From: Flavobacteriales bacterium
Lineage (GTDB): Bacteria; Bacteroidota; Bacteroidia; Flavobacteriales_G; Salibacteraceae
NCBI GenBank assembly: GCA_018660685.1
Contig: JABJJW010000010.1
Coordinates: 62,001 to 126,000, forward strand
DNA length: 64,000 bases
Reading direction: 5' to 3'
The notes under the pieces are model-generated. The model searched no databases. It was not told where the DNA came from and saw only the letters and a list, made by a program, of their open reading frames with translations. The translations under genes were made by a program, and so were the position numbers. This document shows positions 1-10,313 of this stretch, piece by piece. Each line of letters opens with the position of its first letter. Positions within the stretch are counted from its first letter, which is position 1.

Positions 1-134
1 CGCTTCAGCCATTATATTATTTGTCTTTAGCAACTTTTTAAGAGGAGATGATGGTCGAGGAAATATTCTTCCTAAATAATTGGTGTCAGTTTCATCGATT
101 ATTCTATTTTTAAGTACTAAACCACTCAGTTTTC

Positions 135-2345
135 ATGGATACTAGCCAGTTGACGCTCGAAGGAGCCCTTAAGGAGGTATTTGGATTCGACACCTTCAAA
201 GGAATGCAGAAGGAGGTAATCGAAAGCCTAACGTCCGGCAACGACACCTTCGTCATTATGCCAACTGGTGGAGGTAAATCTCTCTGCTATCAGTTACCGG
301 CAATGATGCAGGATGGGACTGCCATTATCATCTCGCCTTTGATTGCACTGATGAAGAATCAGGTCGACTCTATTAGGAGTTTTGGCACTCAGGATAGCAT
401 TGCTCACTTCCTTAACAGCTCATTGAATAAAACGGAGATCACTCAAGTTAAGGAGGATGTGACAGCTGGAAATACCAAAATGCTCTATTTGGCTCCAGAA
501 TCACTGAACAAGGCAGAGAATCTGGAATTTTTGAAATCCGTCAACATCTCGTTTGTTGCTGTAGATGAAGCGCACTGTATCTCCGAGTGGGGACATGACT
601 TCCGACCAGAATACAGACGTATTAAAGAGATGATCAAAGGGATTGATCAAAACATTCCTGTAATGGCACTCACCGCTACGGCTACCCCAAAAGTCCAAAG
701 CGATATTCAGAAGAACCTTGGCATGACGGATGCCAAAGTGTTCAAAGCCTCGTTTAATCGACCGAATCTGTTCTATGAAGTACGATCGAAAATTGAAGCT
801 GCAAAGCAGGTCATTAAATACATCAAAGGCAACCAAGGGAAATCGGGTATTATCTATTGCTTGAGCCGTAAGAAGGTGGAAGAAATCGCTTCAACGCTCC
901 AGGTAAATGGAATTAAAGCCTTGCCATACCACGCGGGTTTTGATGCAAATACTCGATCGCGGAATCAAGACATGTTTCTCATGGAGGATGTGGACGTCAT
1001 TGTAGCGACGATCGCGTTCGGAATGGGCATAGACAAACCAGATGTGCGCTTTGTTATTCACTATGATATGCCGAAAAGCCTCGAAGGTTATTATCAAGAA
1101 ACAGGAAGAGCTGGTCGTGATGGAGGAGAGGGTAGATGCATTGCCTTTTACGACTACAAAGACATTGAGAAGCTCGAGAAATTCATGAACGGAAAACCTG
1201 TAGCAGAACAGGAAGTAGGTCGTCAGTTACTCGAGGAGGTCGTTTCTTATGCAGAAACCGCTTTATCGAGAAGGAAGTTCCTCTTGAATTATTTCGGAGA
1301 AACATTCGATGAAGTCAATGGTGATGGAGCGAAGATGGACGACAACGCCTCTAATCCGAAGGAGGAAATTGAGTTCATAAATGAAATGAAGCTTTTGTTC
1401 GAAGTGATTTTAACAATTAAAGAGCGCTTTAAATCCAAGCATATAGTCGACATATTATCTGGTAAAAATAGTTCGGAGGTCTCCACATATAGGCACAACA
1501 ACTTAGAACGATTTGGGGCCGGAAAAGAGATTGACCCAAAACTATGGATGGCTGCACTTAGGCAGGCACTTGTCCAGGGATACCTAAGAAAGGATATTGA
1601 AAATTATGGCCTCGTAAAGTTCACTGATAAGGGAAGAGAATTTGTCGCAAATCCGCCTGAGTCGTTTTACGTATACAAGGACCACGATTATTCTTCAGAG
1701 ATTGATCGAAGCGCTGAAGTAGCGTCGTCATCCAAATCCCAAGGTGCTGCGATGGACGAGACCCTTTTGCGAATGCTGAAAGACCTCAGAAGAGAAATTG
1801 CCAAGCAGAAGAACGTGCCGCCATTTGTAGTTTTTCAAGATCCATCTCTTCACGACATGGCCAACCAATTCCCGATTACCCTCGAGGAACTCAAGAACAT
1901 TCAGGGTGTAGGGCAGGGGAAGGCGATGAAGTTTGGAAAGCCTTTTGCAGACCTCATTGCGAAGTATGTCGAGGAGAATGACATTGAACGGCCACAAGAC
2001 ATGGTGGTGAAGTCGGTTGTGAATAAAAGCGGACGAAAAGTATACATCATCCAGGGCATCGACCGTAAAATCCCCTTGGATGATATTGCCAGCGCGAAAG
2101 GAATGAAGTTTGACGAGCTACTCCAAGAGCTCGAACATATTGTTGATAGCGGAACCCGATTGAACATTGACTACTATATCAACGACATTGTTGATGAAGA
2201 TCGGCAAGATGAGGTTCATGATTACTTCATGGAAGCTGAAACTCCAAAAATCGAAGAAGCATTAGAAGAGCTCGGTGAAGATGAATACTCGCCGGAGGAG
2301 TTGAGAATTCTCCGCATCAAATTCATGAGCGAAGTTGCCAATTAA
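135..2345 (+). CDS. recQ: ATP-dependent DNA helicase RecQ (zinc-less type)
   Basis: A 3'-5' DNA helicase of recombination and replication-fork repair, 736 residues. Motif I (MPTGGGKS) lies near residue 42, the DEAH box with the RecQ-typical continuation CISEWGHDFRPEY near 144-160, motif III TATAT near 180, and motif VI QETGRAGRDG near 325. An HRDC domain occupies about residues 545-615, followed by a C-terminal extension of roughly 110 residues. The RecQ zinc subdomain should show C...CxxCxxC after the FGE motif. Here the aligned stretch (SRRKFLLNYFGE, then NGDGAKMDDN) has no cysteines, a variant I associate with the main RecQ of many Bacteroidota. The ATG at 135 is the first in frame. A second RecQ with intact zinc cysteines lies at 46304. 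Confidence in the family is very high. Confidence 0.96.
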   Translation: MDTSQLTLEGALKEVFGFDTFKGMQKEVIESLTSGNDTFVIMPTGGGKSLCYQLPAMMQDGTAIIISPLIALMKNQVDSIRSFGTQDSIAHFLNSSLNKTEITQVKEDVTAGNTKMLYLAPESLNKAENLEFLKSVNISFVAVDEAHCISEWGHDFRPEYRRIKEMIKGIDQNIPVMALTATATPKVQSDIQKNLGMTDAKVFKASFNRPNLFYEVRSKIEAAKQVIKYIKGNQGKSGIIYCLSRKKVEEIASTLQVNGIKALPYHAGFDANTRSRNQDMFLMEDVDVIVATIAFGMGIDKPDVRFVIHYDMPKSLEGYYQETGRAGRDGGEGRCIAFYDYKDIEKLEKFMNGKPVAEQEVGRQLLEEVVSYAETALSRRKFLLNYFGETFDEVNGDGAKMDDNASNPKEEIEFINEMKLLFEVILTIKERFKSKHIVDILSGKNSSEVSTYRHNNLERFGAGKEIDPKLWMAALRQALVQGYLRKDIENYGLVKFTDKGREFVANPPESFYVYKDHDYSSEIDRSAEVASSSKSQGAAMDETLLRMLKDLRREIAKQKNVPPFVVFQDPSLHDMANQFPITLEELKNIQGVGQGKAMKFGKPFADLIAKYVEENDIERPQDMVVKSVVNKSGRKVYIIQGIDRKIPLDDIASAKGMKFDELLQELEHIVDSGTRLNIDYYINDIVDEDRQDEVHDYFMEAETPKIEEALEELGEDEYSPEELRILRIKFMSEVAN

Positions 2346-2347
2346 AA

Positions 2348-2369
2348 AAGGCCCCGTTTAAGGAGCCTT
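2348..2369 (-). terminator. Rho-independent terminator of clpC
   Basis: Read on the minus strand, AAGGCTCC and GGGGCCTT pair as an 8-bp stem with one U-G wobble around a 6-nt loop, followed by a run of six T. The direction of the T run fits the end of clpC. On the plus strand the stem has a C-A mismatch, so it is a weaker stop for recQ. Confidence 0.75.
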
Positions 2370-2374
2370 AATTT

Positions 2375-4942
2375 TTACTTTTCTGCGTCTTTCTTCTTAC
2401 GAGGTTTCTTTACGCTTATTGCGATGTTATCTTTGGCCTTGTTCAAAGATGCGCGTATTCCAGCGCCTTCTTCAATGTTTACCTTGATGATTTCTTCCGC
2501 CATCGGATCTTCAAGAAATTTCTGAATTGCTCGTTTCAAAGGACGAGCACCATACTTTTCATCAAAACCCTTCTCTGCAATGAAGTCCTTTGCTTCATCT
2601 GTGACAGTTAATTTATAGCCCATATCCTCAACGCGCTCATAGAGAAAAGCCAACTCGATATTAATGATCTCTTTAATATGCTCTTTCTTGAGGTTATTAA
2701 ATAGAACGACATCATCAATCCGATTGAGGAATTCTGGGGCGAATGCATTTTTAAGCGCTTTTTCAATGACTCCTCGGGCATGATCACCGGCCTGTTCTTC
2801 CTTGGCCTGTGTGCTGAATCCAACACCCATTCCAAAGTCTTTCAATTGTCTTGATCCAATGTTAGATGTCATGATGACTATGGAATTCCTGAAATCAACC
2901 TTTCGACCAAGACTGTCAGTAATTTGACCATCGTCCAAGACTTGAAGGAGTAAATTGAATACGTCCGGATGTGCTTTTTCTATTTCATCCAACAGAATAA
3001 CAGAGTAAGGTCGTCTTCGCACCTTTTCAGTGAGTTGTCCACCTTCTTCATACCCAACATATCCGGGAGGTGCACCAATAAGCCTTGATACCGCAAATTT
3101 TTCCATGTATTCGCTCATGTCAATGCGAATCAGCGCATCTTCTTTGTCGAATAGAAAACGAGCTAGCACTTTAGCCAGTTGTGTTTTACCAACGCCGGTC
3201 GGACCAAGAAATATGAATGTTCCAATGGGCTTGTTTGGGTCTTTCAAACCAGCACGATTCCTTCGAATCGCTTTCACGATCTTACCAATGGCTTCATCTT
3301 GTCCAACAACAGAATTTCTCAATTCATCATCCATTGAAACCAAACGACTGCTCTCGTTTTGGGCAATTCTTTGTGTTGGAACCCCAGTCATCATTGCAAC
3401 TACTTCAGCAACGTTGTCTTCACTTACGGTTTCGCGATGATTCTTAGTCTCTTCTTCCCACTTCTTCTTTTCGGTTTCTAACTGTTCAATTAGCTGCCGC
3501 TCTGTATCCCGAAGCTTGGCCGCCTCTTCGTACCGTTGGCTTCTAACAACTTTGTTCTTTTCCTCTTTAATGTCCTCGATTTTCTTTTCAATATCGATAA
3601 CAGCCTGAGGAACCTTGATGTTTGTTATGTGAACCCTTGAGCCCGCTTCATCCAATGCGTCAATCGCCTTGTCTGGCAAGTGGCGATCGCTTATGTATCT
3701 ATCCGTCAAGGAAACACAGGCTTTAATCGCAGCTTCGGTGTAATTGACATTGTGATGCTCTTCGTATTTCTCTTTGATGTTTATTAGAATCTGGGTGGTC
3801 TCCTCAATGCTCGTTGGTTCGATCAACACTTTCTGGAAGCGGCGCTCCAATGCTCCATCTTTCTCGATGTATTGTCTATACTCGTCTAATGTTGTTGCAC
3901 CAATGCATTGAATCTCTCCTCGCGCCAAAGCTGGTTTGAACATGTTTGAAGCATCTAGACTGCCTGATGCTCCGCCAGCTCCAACCAGCGTGTGAATCTC
4001 ATCAATGAACAAAATCACTTCCGGAGACTTCTCCAATTCATTCATAACCGCTTTCATCCGTTCTTCAAACTGACCCCGATACTTTGTGCCAGCAACCAGC
4101 GAAGCAAGATCAAGTGTAACCACTCTTTTACTGAATAAGACTCTTGAGACTTTTCGTTGAACTATCCTTAGGGCAAGACCTTCAGCGATAGCCGATTTTC
4201 CAACTCCTGGCTCACCAATTAGAATTGGGTTGTTCTTTTTGCGACGACTTAGAATTTGTGAGACACGCTCAATTTCCTTCTCTCGACCTACGATTGGATC
4301 AAGTTTATCATCCTCAGCAAGCTTGGTTAAATCCCTGCCGAAATTATCCAGGACGGGGGTTTTTGATTTTGAATCTGAAGTCCTTCTGGTCCCGCTTCCG
4401 GCTTCTCTCCCGCCTGTGCCGCCATAGGTTGCTGAATCATCATCTTCATCCTCATCGTCCGATGGTGGCTCCGGGTACTCGGCTCTTGGCTCGCCTTGCG
4501 CAAGCATCGCTTCTAAATCTTCTTTCACAGAATCATAGGTTATATTAAATGCAGCTAATGCTCTAGACGCAACATTGTTCTCATCTTTTAAAATCGAGAG
4601 GAGAAGATGTTCCGTGCCAATGACATTACTTTTGAATAGTTTGGCTTCGAGGTAGGTTATCTTGAGTGTCTTTTCGGCTTGCTTGACCAAAGGAATATTG
4701 CCAAGACTATTGAGAGGCTTTCCGCTCTTCTCAACACTTTTAACAGAATTCTCAATCAATTTTCTAAGCTCGACTAAATCCACCCCAAGGCTTCCCAGGA
4801 TCTTAATGGCCATTCCTTCGCCCTCTCTAATCATGCCCAAGAGGAAGTGTTCAGTACCAATATAGTCATGTCCTAAGCGCAGTGCTTCTTCACGACTAAA
4901 GGAGATCACGTCCTTTACTCTTGGTGAAAAATTTGTATCCAT
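2375..4942 (-). CDS. clpC: ATP-dependent Clp protease ATP-binding subunit ClpC
   Basis: A class I Hsp100 AAA+ unfoldase that feeds proteins to the ClpP peptidase, 855 residues, the usual ClpC length. Two N-terminal Clp-N repeats (about residues 5-145) are followed by an acidic linker, AAA-1 with Walker A GEPGVGKSA, a UVR/middle region (RSQRYEEAAKLRDTERQL), and AAA-2 with Walker A GPTGVGKTQ. A VGF tripeptide in GMGVGFST is the expected ClpP-docking loop. The C-terminus is the D2-small domain plus a lysine-rich tail. It converges on recQ with 29 bp between stops, and its 242 bp upstream region is shared with divergent gyrA. No CtsR-type operator was recognised. The middle region identifies ClpC rather than ClpA or ClpB. 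Confidence 0.95.
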   Translation of the reverse strand: MDTNFSPRVKDVISFSREEALRLGHDYIGTEHFLLGMIREGEGMAIKILGSLGVDLVELRKLIENSVKSVEKSGKPLNSLGNIPLVKQAEKTLKITYLEAKLFKSNVIGTEHLLLSILKDENNVASRALAAFNITYDSVKEDLEAMLAQGEPRAEYPEPPSDDEDEDDDSATYGGTGGREAGSGTRRTSDSKSKTPVLDNFGRDLTKLAEDDKLDPIVGREKEIERVSQILSRRKKNNPILIGEPGVGKSAIAEGLALRIVQRKVSRVLFSKRVVTLDLASLVAGTKYRGQFEERMKAVMNELEKSPEVILFIDEIHTLVGAGGASGSLDASNMFKPALARGEIQCIGATTLDEYRQYIEKDGALERRFQKVLIEPTSIEETTQILINIKEKYEEHHNVNYTEAAIKACVSLTDRYISDRHLPDKAIDALDEAGSRVHITNIKVPQAVIDIEKKIEDIKEEKNKVVRSQRYEEAAKLRDTERQLIEQLETEKKKWEEETKNHRETVSEDNVAEVVAMMTGVPTQRIAQNESSRLVSMDDELRNSVVGQDEAIGKIVKAIRRNRAGLKDPNKPIGTFIFLGPTGVGKTQLAKVLARFLFDKEDALIRIDMSEYMEKFAVSRLIGAPPGYVGYEEGGQLTEKVRRRPYSVILLDEIEKAHPDVFNLLLQVLDDGQITDSLGRKVDFRNSIVIMTSNIGSRQLKDFGMGVGFSTQAKEEQAGDHARGVIEKALKNAFAPEFLNRIDDVVLFNNLKKEHIKEIINIELAFLYERVEDMGYKLTVTDEAKDFIAEKGFDEKYGARPLKRAIQKFLEDPMAEEIIKVNIEEGAGIRASLNKAKDNIAISVKKPRKKKDAEK

Positions 4943-5184
4943 AAATTGCTTTTACAAACGACCATTACTCAAGCCGTATGCCAGAGCAAAGTAGTAGAAA
5001 TTTTGTCTTATTCAAATCTAAGTCGAACAGATTGTTGAAAACCTTGCAAAACCAGTGCCTACTAACAAATTTTTGTTTAAAAATAGAGGGTGAAACGCAG
5101 CTGAAATCGAGGGGTCGAATGTTACCTTCGAATTCGCTTCAAAGTCGTACCACGACTTAAAATATAGTTACCTAGAAAGACATT

Positions 5185-7749
5185 ATGGCAGAAGGAGAAA
5201 AGATCATCAGCGTCAACATTGAAGATGAGATGAAAACGGCGTACATCGACTACTCGATGTCCGTCATTGTATCGCGCGCTTTACCTGACGTTAGAGACGG
5301 CTTAAAACCAGTGCACAGAAGAGTATTGTATGGAATGCTCGAGCTCGGGGTTTTGTCCAATCGTGCCTACAAGAAGTCTGCTCGTATCGTGGGAGAAGTT
5401 TTGGGTAAGTATCACCCACATGGTGATTCTAGCGTTTATGACACGATGGTTCGGATGGCTCAGCCATGGTCTCTCCGCTATCCACTCGTGGATGGTCAAG
5501 GAAACTTCGGTTCGGTAGATGGGGATAGCCCAGCCGCAATGCGATATACTGAGGCGCGATTGAGAAAGATTGCTGAAGAGCTTCTCTCTGATATTGATAA
5601 AGAGACGGTTGACTTTCGATTGAACTTTGACGATTCCTTGCAAGAACCTACGGTACTTCCAAGTGGGATTCCCAACTTATTGATCAACGGTACCAGCGGT
5701 ATCGCGGTTGGAATGGCAACGAACATGCCGCCTCACAACCTTACCGAGGTTATCAACGGAATCATCGCCTACATCGACGATAACGATATCGATGTGGCCG
5801 GACTAATGGAATATGTCAAAGCTCCAGACTTTCCAACCGGAGGAATTATCTACGGTTATGAAGGTGTTAAGTCTGCATTTGAAGAGGGTAGAGGACGCAT
5901 TGTCATGAGGGCACAAGCGACCATTGAAGAAGATGATAACGGTCGGGCATCTATAATTGTGACGGAGATTCCTTATCAAGTGAACAAAGCAGACATGATT
6001 CAGCGCACAGCTGAATTGGTCAACGAAAAGAAAATTGAAGGCATTCGGGATATTCGGGATGAGTCTGACCGACAAGGAATGCGGATCGTTTATGAATTAA
6101 AGAACGATTCAATTCCAAACGTGGTACTGAACCACCTTTATAAGTACACAAATCTCCAAACAAGCTTTAGTGTAAACAACATCGCCCTTGTCAAGGGCCG
6201 GCCGATTCCACTGAATCTAAAGGATCTTATTCTTCATTATGTCGATCACCGACATGAGGTTGTAATTCGGCGTGCTAAATACGAACTCAAAAAAGCAGAA
6301 GAGCGTGCGCATGTTCTAGAAGGACTGTTGATTGCACTCGATAACATCGATGCTGTTATTAAATTGATTCGGGGCTCAAAAACTCCAGATGAAGCGCGAG
6401 ATGGATTGATGAACAGCTTTAGCCTAAGTGAGATCCAGGCTCGGGCAATTCTTGACATGCGTCTGCAGAGATTAACGGGTCTTGAAAGAGATAAGATTAA
6501 GGCAGAGTATGACGAGTTGATGAGCACCATTGCTGGCTTGAAGGAGCTGCTTGAGAATGAATCACTTCGAATGACGATGATCAAAAACGAATTGATCGAG
6601 ATTAAGGAGAAGTATGGCGACGAGCGTAGAACTGAAATCGTCTATGCTGGTGCTGATTTCCGAATTGAAGACATGATTGCTAATGAGGAGGTCGTAGTAA
6701 CCATCAGCCACCTTGGGTACATTAAGCGGACGCCTCTCACAGAATACCGCAGACAAACACGCGGAGGCGTGGGTAGTAAAGGAACATCGACGAGGAATGA
6801 GGATTTCTTGGAGCATCTCTTTATTGCAAGCACTCACAACTATCTACTCGTGTTCACGGAGAAAGGAAAGTGCTTCTGGATGAGGGTATTTGAAGTCCCA
6901 GAGGGAACCAAACAAAGTAAAGGACGCGCAATCCAAAATCTATTGAACATCGAGCAAGATGACAAGGTCCTTGCCTATATCAATGTTGAAAATCTGAGTG
7001 ATGATGAGTTCTTGAACTCTCATTATATAACAATGTGCACTCAAAATGGAGTAATTAAGAAGACCCCATTAGAACAGTACAGCAGACCGAGAACGAATGG
7101 AATTATTGCGATTGGCATTCGTGAAGGAGATAGACTTCTCGAAGCTAAATTGACCAATGGCAGCAATCATATCATTATGGCCCTTCGCTCAGGTAAAGCG
7201 ATTCATTTCCATGAGGATGCAGTTCGATCCATGGGTCGCGGCGCAAGTGGTGTACGAGGAATTCGATTGGCGGACGATAAGGACGCCGTAATCGGAATGA
7301 TTTGCGTGAATGATCCTACCAATTCGGTGCTTGTTGTCTCTGAAAAGGGATTTGGAAAACGAACACTGGTTGAAGATTACAGGATCACCAACAGAGGAGG
7401 AAAAGGAGTTAAAACCCTTAATGTCACGGACAAAACTGGATCTCTCATCTCCATCAAAAATGTTGATGATGAAAATGATCTGATGATTATCAATAAATCT
7501 GGTATTACGATTCGCATGTCTGTTGCTGAGTTGAGAGTCATGGGTCGCGCCACACAAGGTGTGAAACTGATTAACCTAAGAAACGGCGACGCAATTGCCG
7601 CTGTCGCTAAGGTTGATGCTTTTGACGACGAGGAAGAATTATTGGAAGGAGAGGTAGGAGAAGTAACCAACGAAGAAGGATCTTCTGAATCCTCAGAAAC
7701 GAACCAAGAAGAAGACACTAACGAGAAGGATACAAGCACCGAAGATTAA
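5185..7749 (+). CDS. gyrA: DNA gyrase subunit A
   Basis: The breakage-reunion subunit of DNA gyrase, 854 residues, which introduces negative supercoils together with GyrB. The active-site tyrosine is Tyr121 (AAMRYTEAR). The quinolone-resistance region reads [11 protein letters not shown], so the residues equivalent to E. coli Ser83 and Asp87 (Ser82 and Asp86 here) are the sensitive wild-type ones. A GyrA box of the form NRGGKG in the C-terminal beta-pinwheel, near residue 735, separates it from topoisomerase IV ParC. The last 50 or so residues are a very acidic Glu/Asp/Ser tail. Start is the ATG at 5185. The region 4943-5184 between it and divergent clpC contains no gene I can support. Confidence 0.97.
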   Translation: MAEGEKIISVNIEDEMKTAYIDYSMSVIVSRALPDVRDGLKPVHRRVLYGMLELGVLSNRAYKKSARIVGEVLGKYHPHGDSSVYDTMVRMAQPWSLRYPLVDGQGNFGSVDGDSPAAMRYTEARLRKIAEELLSDIDKETVDFRLNFDDSLQEPTVLPSGIPNLLINGTSGIAVGMATNMPPHNLTEVINGIIAYIDDNDIDVAGLMEYVKAPDFPTGGIIYGYEGVKSAFEEGRGRIVMRAQATIEEDDNGRASIIVTEIPYQVNKADMIQRTAELVNEKKIEGIRDIRDESDRQGMRIVYELKNDSIPNVVLNHLYKYTNLQTSFSVNNIALVKGRPIPLNLKDLILHYVDHRHEVVIRRAKYELKKAEERAHVLEGLLIALDNIDAVIKLIRGSKTPDEARDGLMNSFSLSEIQARAILDMRLQRLTGLERDKIKAEYDELMSTIAGLKELLENESLRMTMIKNELIEIKEKYGDERRTEIVYAGADFRIEDMIANEEVVVTISHLGYIKRTPLTEYRRQTRGGVGSKGTSTRNEDFLEHLFIASTHNYLLVFTEKGKCFWMRVFEVPEGTKQSKGRAIQNLLNIEQDDKVLAYINVENLSDDEFLNSHYITMCTQNGVIKKTPLEQYSRPRTNGIIAIGIREGDRLLEAKLTNGSNHIIMALRSGKAIHFHEDAVRSMGRGASGVRGIRLADDKDAVIGMICVNDPTNSVLVVSEKGFGKRTLVEDYRITNRGGKGVKTLNVTDKTGSLISIKNVDDENDLMIINKSGITIRMSVAELRVMGRATQGVKLINLRNGDAIAAVAKVDAFDDEEELLEGEVGEVTNEEGSSESSETNQEEDTNEKDTSTED

Positions 7750-7808
7750 TATTTGGTGTTTGGCCTTATCCTTGATTCTCTACTTTTGAACACAAATTAT
7801 TTTACACC

Positions 7809-8984
7809 ATGAGAAGGCTACTAATAGGAGGAGTATTACTTATTCTGACCGGTTCGGTCATGGCTCAAGGCGCTAAAGTGCTGAATGCATACAATTACCT
7901 TCAAGATGGAGAGTTACTGAAGGCTAAAATTGAAATTGAACCAGCTACTACCCACGCCAAGACCGGTATTGATGGGAAAACTTGGTACTACCGTGGTATG
8001 ATCCACGAACAGATCTATTTCAGCGAAGATGAAGCATTGAAGGACCAAAAAGCAGGAACTTTAATTGAGGCGGTTAAATCATTTTCCAAGGCGCGAGAAT
8101 TAGGAAGTAAGAAGATTAACATGAATGATCTGAATGACAGATACCGTAGACTTGGGGCTTATTGCTACCAAGAAGGAGTGAATATGTTTAACGTGTCTGA
8201 CTTTAATGCGGCCTATGACTATTTCACAACATGCTCGAGCGTTGCCACTGCGTTCGATGTAATTGATTCGGGTGCCGTTTTTAATACTGCGATAGCCGCA
8301 ATGAGAGCGAAGAAATATGATGTTGCAATTGAAAAATTCAAGGAGAGTATTACACTCAACTATTCGCTGGAAGAGAGCTATATCAATCTAGCCAACACCT
8401 ATAAAGGTTTGGGCAACACAGAAGAGTATAAGGCGACTCTTGCCGCAGCTCGAGAAGCTGTACCAAATAGTCAGAGCATAATTACCGCTGAGATTGATAT
8501 CTATTTGGCATCAAAGGAATATGACAAGGCGCTTTCAAACTTGGACGTAGCAATCCAAAATGATCCTAGTAATTCAAGTTTGTTTTTTGCGCGCGGCAAT
8601 ATTCTAGACCACCAGCAAGCAAGTATGCTTGCCGATGGGAATAGGGAAGAGGCCATTCCGGTATATGAGAAGGCTTTGGTTGACTATAAAAAGGCGCTAG
8701 AGCTAAAGCCAGATTTCTTTGATGCTGCCTACAGTTTGGGAGCGTTGTATTATAACAGGGGCGCTGACATGATCAACGAGGCCAACATGATCACGGATGA
8801 CAACAAGTACAAACTAGCCAAAGAAGATTCAGAAGAGGTTTTAAAAACAGCATTGCCTTATCTCGAAAAAGCACATGAAATAAAGCCAGATGACGTGAGC
8901 ACCATGACGTCATTGAAGGAGCTCTACGCTCGTACCAACCAAATGGAGAAGTATGAAGTGATGAATAAGAAGTTGAGTAACTAA
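7809..8984 (+). CDS. Secreted tetratricopeptide repeat protein
   Basis: A 391-residue protein with a Sec signal peptide (MRRLLIGGVLLILTGSVMAQ) and several TPR units in the body, for example the repeats around residues 155-185, 190-225, 235-265 and 285-315. TPRs are protein-protein interaction scaffolds. No catalytic motif is visible and the specific role is unknown. In Bacteroidota such periplasmic TPR proteins are common accessory factors of envelope complexes. It follows gyrA by 59 bp on the same strand, so read-through from gyrA is possible, and a strong terminator (9011-9036) ends the unit. Confidence 0.85.
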   Translation: MRRLLIGGVLLILTGSVMAQGAKVLNAYNYLQDGELLKAKIEIEPATTHAKTGIDGKTWYYRGMIHEQIYFSEDEALKDQKAGTLIEAVKSFSKARELGSKKINMNDLNDRYRRLGAYCYQEGVNMFNVSDFNAAYDYFTTCSSVATAFDVIDSGAVFNTAIAAMRAKKYDVAIEKFKESITLNYSLEESYINLANTYKGLGNTEEYKATLAAAREAVPNSQSIITAEIDIYLASKEYDKALSNLDVAIQNDPSNSSLFFARGNILDHQQASMLADGNREEAIPVYEKALVDYKKALELKPDFFDAAYSLGALYYNRGADMINEANMITDDNKYKLAKEDSEEVLKTALPYLEKAHEIKPDDVSTMTSLKELYARTNQMEKYEVMNKKLSN

Positions 8985-9010
8985 GAATCCTATAACCAAG
9001 CAACAGGAAA

Positions 9011-9036
9011 GGCTGCAGAGAACTGCGGCCTTTTTT
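9011..9036 (+). terminator. Rho-independent terminator after the TPR gene
   Basis: GGCTGCAG and CTGCGGCC form an 8-bp stem with one U-G wobble around an AGAA loop, followed directly by six T. It closes the gyrA/TPR transcription unit. The next gene's promoter-like motif begins only a few bases further on. Confidence 0.85.
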
Positions 9037-9037
9037 A

Positions 9038-9547
9038 TTGCGTACTTTTGTGTTCTTGCTCAAATTGCTCACATACATTGGCTTGATCGCCTTCATACTT
9101 AGCTTTCAATCTTGCTTTAATCGATGCAAAGAGCTGAATTGCCTCAATGACGCATACTGCATCGAAGGAGAATGCTTTTGTCAACCTTGGTATTCAGGTG
9201 AAGATTGCTCTTTGATGTTTAATCGCAACTATGAGGGCGAGTTCAAAGGTGAGTATGAAGAATCGGGCTTGAGGGGTACGAGCACATTATCATTTACCCC
9301 TGATCCTGAAAAACCCAATCGAATTTGGCTTGAAGGCGACATATATTTTGACTTCCTGAACGACTCCTTGCTTGTTATTCCTACTCAGACTGTGGTAGCC
9401 GAGCCGGTTTCTCAACGTTACGAGGGAAGAGGTAAATATGATCTCAATCATATCTCATTTGAATACACAATGATTCTTCAAAATGAAGATAGGAGTGAGG
9501 TTCAACTTACTTTTGAAGGAACCCGCTTGGTTCCAAGTGACCAATAG
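9038..9547 (+). CDS. EGF-like domain lipoprotein
   Basis: A small predicted outer-envelope lipoprotein of up to 169 residues. A hydrophobic signal segment ends in a lipobox (SFQSC). After the lipidated Cys comes one EGF-like module with spacing C-x3-C-x4-C-x5-C-x4-C-x-C-x8-C, then about 110 residues without a recognised domain that look beta-rich. No ATG is available. Candidate starts are TTG 9038, GTG 9050, TTG 9056 or TTG 9065, and the promoter motif at 9043-9050 argues for a later one. Its stop codon abuts the stop of the opposing STAS-like gene with no spacer. The protein at 10092 carries the same EGF module with identical spacing, so the two are probably paralogues. Function unknown. Confidence 0.75.
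   Translation: MRTFVFLLKLLTYIGLIAFILSFQSCFNRCKELNCLNDAYCIEGECFCQPWYSGEDCSLMFNRNYEGEFKGEYEESGLRGTSTLSFTPDPEKPNRIWLEGDIYFDFLNDSLLVIPTQTVVAEPVSQRYEGRGKYDLNHISFEYTMILQNEDRSEVQLTFEGTRLVPSDQ
9043..9050 (+). promoter_or_regulatory. Bacteroidota -10 element (TAnnTTTG)
   Basis: The octamer TACTTTTG matches the Bacteroidota -10 consensus TAnnTTTG exactly. It sits between the terminator and the coding region of the first EGF-like lipoprotein. No clear -33 TTTG is visible because that position falls inside the terminator hairpin. If used, transcription would begin near 9056-9058, so the translation start would be downstream of the TTG at 9038. Confidence 0.45.
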
Positions 9548-9922
9548 TCAGGAGTGCTCCATTAACCAACTCATCGCCTTGTCGTAATCTTTAAATACTT
9601 TGACCGGGAATTTATATTTCCGAAATCGTCGAGCTTCCTTTGCGATGATGTAATGAATCGGTTTACCAAGTACCATAGCAGCCGCGGAAATAAGATCCGC
9701 TTCCCTTTGGTCATTCATCGCCATGATCGCCTTGAAATCCATTCCAGATAGGTGACGCAAATCCATCAATGCCAGCATTGGATACCGGAGGTCTAGGGTT
9801 TGACGGGCTTCATAGTTCTCGACCGTATCTTGAACCGTCATATTGTGGTTACTCTTCAATTTGGAGATGAGAACATTTCCTTCGAGGGTGTAGATGGTAG
9901 AGGTAGTTTCGATCCGTTTCAT
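9548..9922 (-). CDS. STAS/SpoIIAA-like domain protein
   Basis: A 124-residue soluble protein without signal peptide or membrane segment. The pattern of an N-terminal strand pair, a central ALMDLRHLSGMDF segment, an alanine-rich helix and a C-terminal KVFKDYDKAMSWL helix resembles the STAS/SpoIIAA-like proteins common in Bacteroidota. Such domains usually act in regulatory protein-protein contacts. I see no serine-phosphorylation motif I would vouch for. It is convergent with the first EGF-like lipoprotein with zero gap. The assignment rests on the fold-like pattern only. Confidence 0.65.
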   Translation of the reverse strand: MKRIETTSTIYTLEGNVLISKLKSNHNMTVQDTVENYEARQTLDLRYPMLALMDLRHLSGMDFKAIMAMNDQREADLISAAAMVLGKPIHYIIAKEARRFRKYKFPVKVFKDYDKAMSWLMEHS

Positions 9923-10091
9923 GATTCGCTTAACTAAAGCAAAGTAGGAAAAATGAATTTCTTAAGGGTTGTGGCGAGTGAAGATCTGCATAGAAGGAAT
10001 TCAAGAATGCCATACTGAGCGGCAATACATTATTTGGAATTGTTGGAATCCTCAGGAAAGATTGATAGCTTTTCAACCCAAACGAAAACTT

Positions 10092-10313
10092 ATGATGAAA
10101 TATTTACTCATGTCAACCGTCGTAGCGCTGATCAGCTGCCAAGACGAGTGCGCCAATGTTGTTTGCGAAAACGACGGTGTTTGCATCTCAGGCGACTGCG
10201 AGTGCCCTGCATATTATGATGGCGACCGCTGCGAGATTTATAATCCAGAAGGAGTCAAAGGTGAAGAGACCGGAGAAACTGGTGAGCACCAGTGCGATAA
10301 CGAAGGGAAGTAG
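10092..10313 (+). CDS. Short EGF-like lipoprotein
   Basis: A predicted lipoprotein of 73 residues. The start is the ATG pair at 10092/10095: it gives a compact signal peptide (MMKYLLMSTVVALISC) with a lipobox ending in Cys, whereas the longer open frame from 9969 has no signal-like start. The mature part is almost only one EGF-like module with spacing C-x3-C-x4-C-x5-C-x4-C-x-C-x8-C, the lipidated Cys being the first, followed by a short acidic tail. The identical spacing at 9038 suggests duplication. EGF-like modules are rare in bacteria. Function unknown. Confidence 0.7.
   Translation: MMKYLLMSTVVALISCQDECANVVCENDGVCISGDCECPAYYDGDRCEIYNPEGVKGEETGETGEHQCDNEGK

Noticed and set aside
4978-5160. 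Plus-strand open frame of 60 codons between clpC and gyrA
   Set aside because: Composition (Lys/Asn/Gln/Ser-rich, no hydrophobic pattern) looks like translated intergenic DNA.
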